A stretch of 64,000 nt of DNA from Archangium gephyra (GTDB lineage: Bacteria; Myxococcota; Myxococcia; Myxococcales; Myxococcaceae), in NCBI GenBank assembly GCA_003243425.1, contig QFQP01000033.1, positions 1 through 64,000 on the forward strand. Direction: 5' to 3'. Position numbers and translations under genes: made by a program. The notes beneath the pieces are model-generated. The model saw nothing but the letters and a program-made list of their open reading frames with translations. It was not told where the DNA came from and ran no database searches. Below, piece by piece: positions 62,372 to 64,000 of the stretch (the stretch's first letter is position 1; each line of letters starts with the position of its first letter).

Positions 62372-62832
62372 AGAAGGAGGCGCTCAAGAAGGAGCTGCTC
62401 GAGGTGCTCAACAAGACCCTCGAGTCCCTGCTCGCCGCGCACGCCGACACGCATGAAGCGGCGACGCACGAAGAAGCGAAGCCCGAGAATGACAAAGACA
62501 CGCGCGCGTTGGAGCAGAGCTACCTCGCGCGGGGTCAGGCGATGCGCATCGAGGCGCTCAAGGCGGGCATCGCGGCGACGGGCGTGATGTCGATTGCGAA
62601 GACCGACGTGGCCCGGGCCGGTGCGTTGCTCGAGCTCGAAGACGAAGAAGGCGAAGCCGTTCTGTATTTCCTGGCCCCCGAAGGCGGCGGCACGAAGTTG
62701 AAGGGCGGCGTGCAGGTGGTGACGCCGGCGTCTCCGCTCGGCGCGGCGTTCATGGGCAAACGTGACGGCGAAGAGGTCGAGCTCAAGCTCGCCGGCAAGT
62801 CACGCCAGTGGACCGTGAGCCGCGTGACCTAG
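62368..62832 (+). CDS. GreA/GreB-like transcript cleavage factor family protein
   Basis: 154 aa from ATG 62368 (ATGA overlap with gnd). Coiled-coil N-terminus (LKKELLEVLNKTLESLLAAH, then acidic EEAKPENDKD) and a C-terminal FKBP-like GreA/B domain: ARAGALLELEDEEGEAVLYFLAPEGGGTKL, VTPASPLGAAFMGKRDGEEVELKLAGKSRQWTV. The N-terminal coil is shorter and differs from canonical GreA, so it may be a paralog acting elsewhere on RNA polymerase (Rnk/Gfh-like). Coupled to pentose phosphate genes without obvious reason. Confidence 0.82.
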   Translation: MKKEALKKELLEVLNKTLESLLAAHADTHEAATHEEAKPENDKDTRALEQSYLARGQAMRIEALKAGIAATGVMSIAKTDVARAGALLELEDEEGEAVLYFLAPEGGGTKLKGGVQVVTPASPLGAAFMGKRDGEEVELKLAGKSRQWTVSRVT

Positions 62833-62874
62833 CGGGCAGGCCGCGACGGCGTGGGAGCTTCATCACGTCGCCGA

Positions 62875-62901
62875 CGCGCCGGTCCACGGAAGACCGGCGC
62901 G
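62875..62901. terminator. Bidirectional terminator-like hairpin
   Basis: Perfect 10-bp stem CGCGCCGGTC/GACCGGCGCG with a 7-nt loop (cacggaa), extendable to 16 bp with two mismatches. Sits between the convergent GreA-like and collagen-like genes. Confidence 0.65.
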
Positions 62902-62915
62902 CCGTCGGAGTGGCG

Positions 62916-64000
62916 TTACAGCGAGTGGTAGATGGACACCGGCCCGAAGGTGTGGGTGTCGGAGCCGCTCCCATACACCGTCGGCGCTGCACGACCGCCG
63001 AAGCCGTCGTGCGACGAATAACGGCCCACCGACCAATCGAAGTACAGGCCGTTCATCGAGCCGCTGCCTGTCGCGGTGTCCGTCGCCACCGGGGTGCCGG
63101 TTTCGCTGTAGACGACGTACTGGAGGTTGTTCGACGAGAGCTGGTTCGACGAGAAGTAGAAGTAGAGCCCGTCGAACGCGAACGTGCTGCCGTAGCAGCC
63201 GGCGTTCGGAGCGCAGCGGCCGGCGGCCGGCACGTCGACCGAGAGCGTGATGGTGCCGACGAACGTGAGCAGCGCCGAGCCGGTCGTGGTCGCGTAGCGG
63301 CGAATGGTCGACGAGCCCGCGTAGCAGAGGAACTCGGTGCCACTCGAAGAGCTCAGCTGGCAGGCGCCGGTGAAGCCATCAGAGAAGATCGCGTTGGCCG
63401 CACCCGTGATGAGACCATTGGCGTCGATGCTGCCCACGCGCACCGTGTTGTAGGCGCCCGAGCCCACGCCATCGGCCGCTGCGCCCGTGGTCCAAACCGC
63501 CGTGTTGGTCGCAGGAATCAGCACGAGCCGACGGAAGCCCTCGGTCGTCTGACGGTCCGGGTTGCCGGGGTAGGTGGCGGAGTCGGGTGTGAACGACCAG
63601 TACCCGTTCTGGCTGAACTCGCCGGTGAGAATCCGGTTGCTTCCACGGTGCCAGATGCTGTTCGTGAGGTTGTTGGCGAAGCGGTACGACGCCGCGAGCG
63701 AGTTGAACACCGTGGTGTGGTCTGGCGTGCCCGTGCGCACGTAGTACCCCAAGGACGAACGACAGAGGTTGCTGGTCTGCGTCACCTCGCCGGCGTCGAG
63801 CGTGCCGTTCGCGTTGGTGTCGAGGCCCACCTGAATCTGCGTACCGCCGAAGGTGCAGTTGGCCCCGGGCGTCAGCTCGACCAATCGCACGAGGCTGTTC
63901 AGACCATTGGTGCCGTTGGTGCCATTGGTACCGTTGGTGCCATTCGTACCGTTGGTGCCATTGGTACCGTTGCAGATGAACGTCGGGCTTCCGTTGCCCA
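62916..64000 (-). CDS. Collagen-like secreted protein, C-terminal part (5' end outside window)
   Basis: Open frame from the right edge (codons readable from 63998) to TAA-type stop at 62916-62918 region, 360 visible residues. The start codon lies outside the window. The visible N-terminus has (GTN)n repeats coded by ggtaccaat/ggcaccaac alternation, then LVELTPGANCTFGGTQIQVGLDTNANGTLDAGEV, a Ca-binding-like module found with collagen repeats, with Cys. The rest is a beta-rich domain of about 270 residues with DGLYFYFSS and YAGSSTIRRYAT, resembling a secreted propeller. Probably a large surface protein. Confidence 0.8.
   Translation of the reverse strand, partial: GNGSPTFICNGTNGTNGTNGTNGTNGTNGTNGLNSLVRLVELTPGANCTFGGTQIQVGLDTNANGTLDAGEVTQTSNLCRSSLGYYVRTGTPDHTTVFNSLAASYRFANNLTNSIWHRGSNRILTGEFSQNGYWSFTPDSATYPGNPDRQTTEGFRRLVLIPATNTAVWTTGAAADGVGSGAYNTVRVGSIDANGLITGAANAIFSDGFTGACQLSSSSGTEFLCYAGSSTIRRYATTTGSALLTFVGTITLSVDVPAAGRCAPNAGCYGSTFAFDGLYFYFSSNQLSSNNLQYVVYSETGTPVATDTATGSGSMNGLYFDWSVGRYSSHDGFGGRAAPTVYGSGSDTHTFGPVSIYHSL

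Overview
The window looks like chromosome of a high-GC, Gram-negative, predatory-type bacterium, most likely a member of the Myxococcota. The pointers are strong G/C bias at third codon positions, a very high density of lipoproteins with classical lipoboxes, low-complexity linkers made of (GGGSAT)n, (TATGGG)n or (DAG)n repeats, Kelch, collagen-like and MopE-type Cys-rich secreted proteins, and many lineage-specific tandem duplicates. No rRNA, tRNA, CRISPR array, phage or complete insertion sequence was seen.

Layout. 1-3.0 kb (+): end of a repeat-rich secreted protein, a lipoprotein alpha/beta hydrolase and a degenerate 5'-nucleotidase-like lipoprotein. 3.0-5.8 kb (-): a three-gene unit of phospholipase D-type enzyme, VTT/DedA-like membrane protein and EEP-family hydrolase, joined by 4-bp stop/start overlaps. 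6.0-9.4 kb (+): a trypsin-like protease and two related collagen-like secreted proteins. 9.4-10.8 kb (-): a second degenerate 5'-nucleotidase lipoprotein. 10.9-14.5 kb (-): a tightly packed set with a fatty acid hydroxylase-family protein, a quinone oxidoreductase-like protein, two membrane proteins and two paralogous lipoproteins. 14.5-17.1 kb (+): ATP-grasp protein and an Ig/carboxypeptidase-regulatory-like lipoprotein. 17.1-22.7 kb (-): GNAT, anchored repeat protein, siderophore-interacting protein, pseudouridine synthase, diheme cytochrome c, the last divergent from a LysR regulator with a perfect dyad between them. 23.6-26.3 kb (-): small coiled-coil protein, unknown secreted protein, TerB-like protein and dcd. 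26.3-32.3 kb: mog, small membrane proteins, a CASTOR/POLLUX-like ion channel, a Kelch protein. 32.4-39.0 kb: Coq4-like protein, zinc alcohol dehydrogenase, collagen-like lipoprotein, MFS exporter, pirin. 39.2-56.2 kb: secreted esterases and tandem lipoprotein paralogs, a GyrB-like ATPase without a TOPRIM domain, and three genes with apparent lesions (calpain-like protease, NlpC/P60 hydrolase, outer-membrane protein). 56.2-57.6 kb: a gene-free array of about 274-bp direct repeats preceded by an inverted copy. 57.6-62.8 kb (+): oxidative pentose phosphate operon zwf, opcA-pgl fusion, gnd and a GreA/B-like gene. 62.9-64.0 kb (-): partial collagen-like secreted protein.

How it fits together. The best defined pathway is the oxidative pentose phosphate branch at 57.6-62.4 kb, where all three enzymes and the G6PD assembly factor sit together. 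The PLD-VTT-EEP unit is a candidate phospholipid synthesis or remodelling module. Most of the rest is a cell-surface and secreted inventory of hydrolases and lipoproteins, many of unknown function. A recurring DNA-level feature is the palindrome TGATCA, which is strongly over-represented and in four convergent gene pairs supplies both stop codons.
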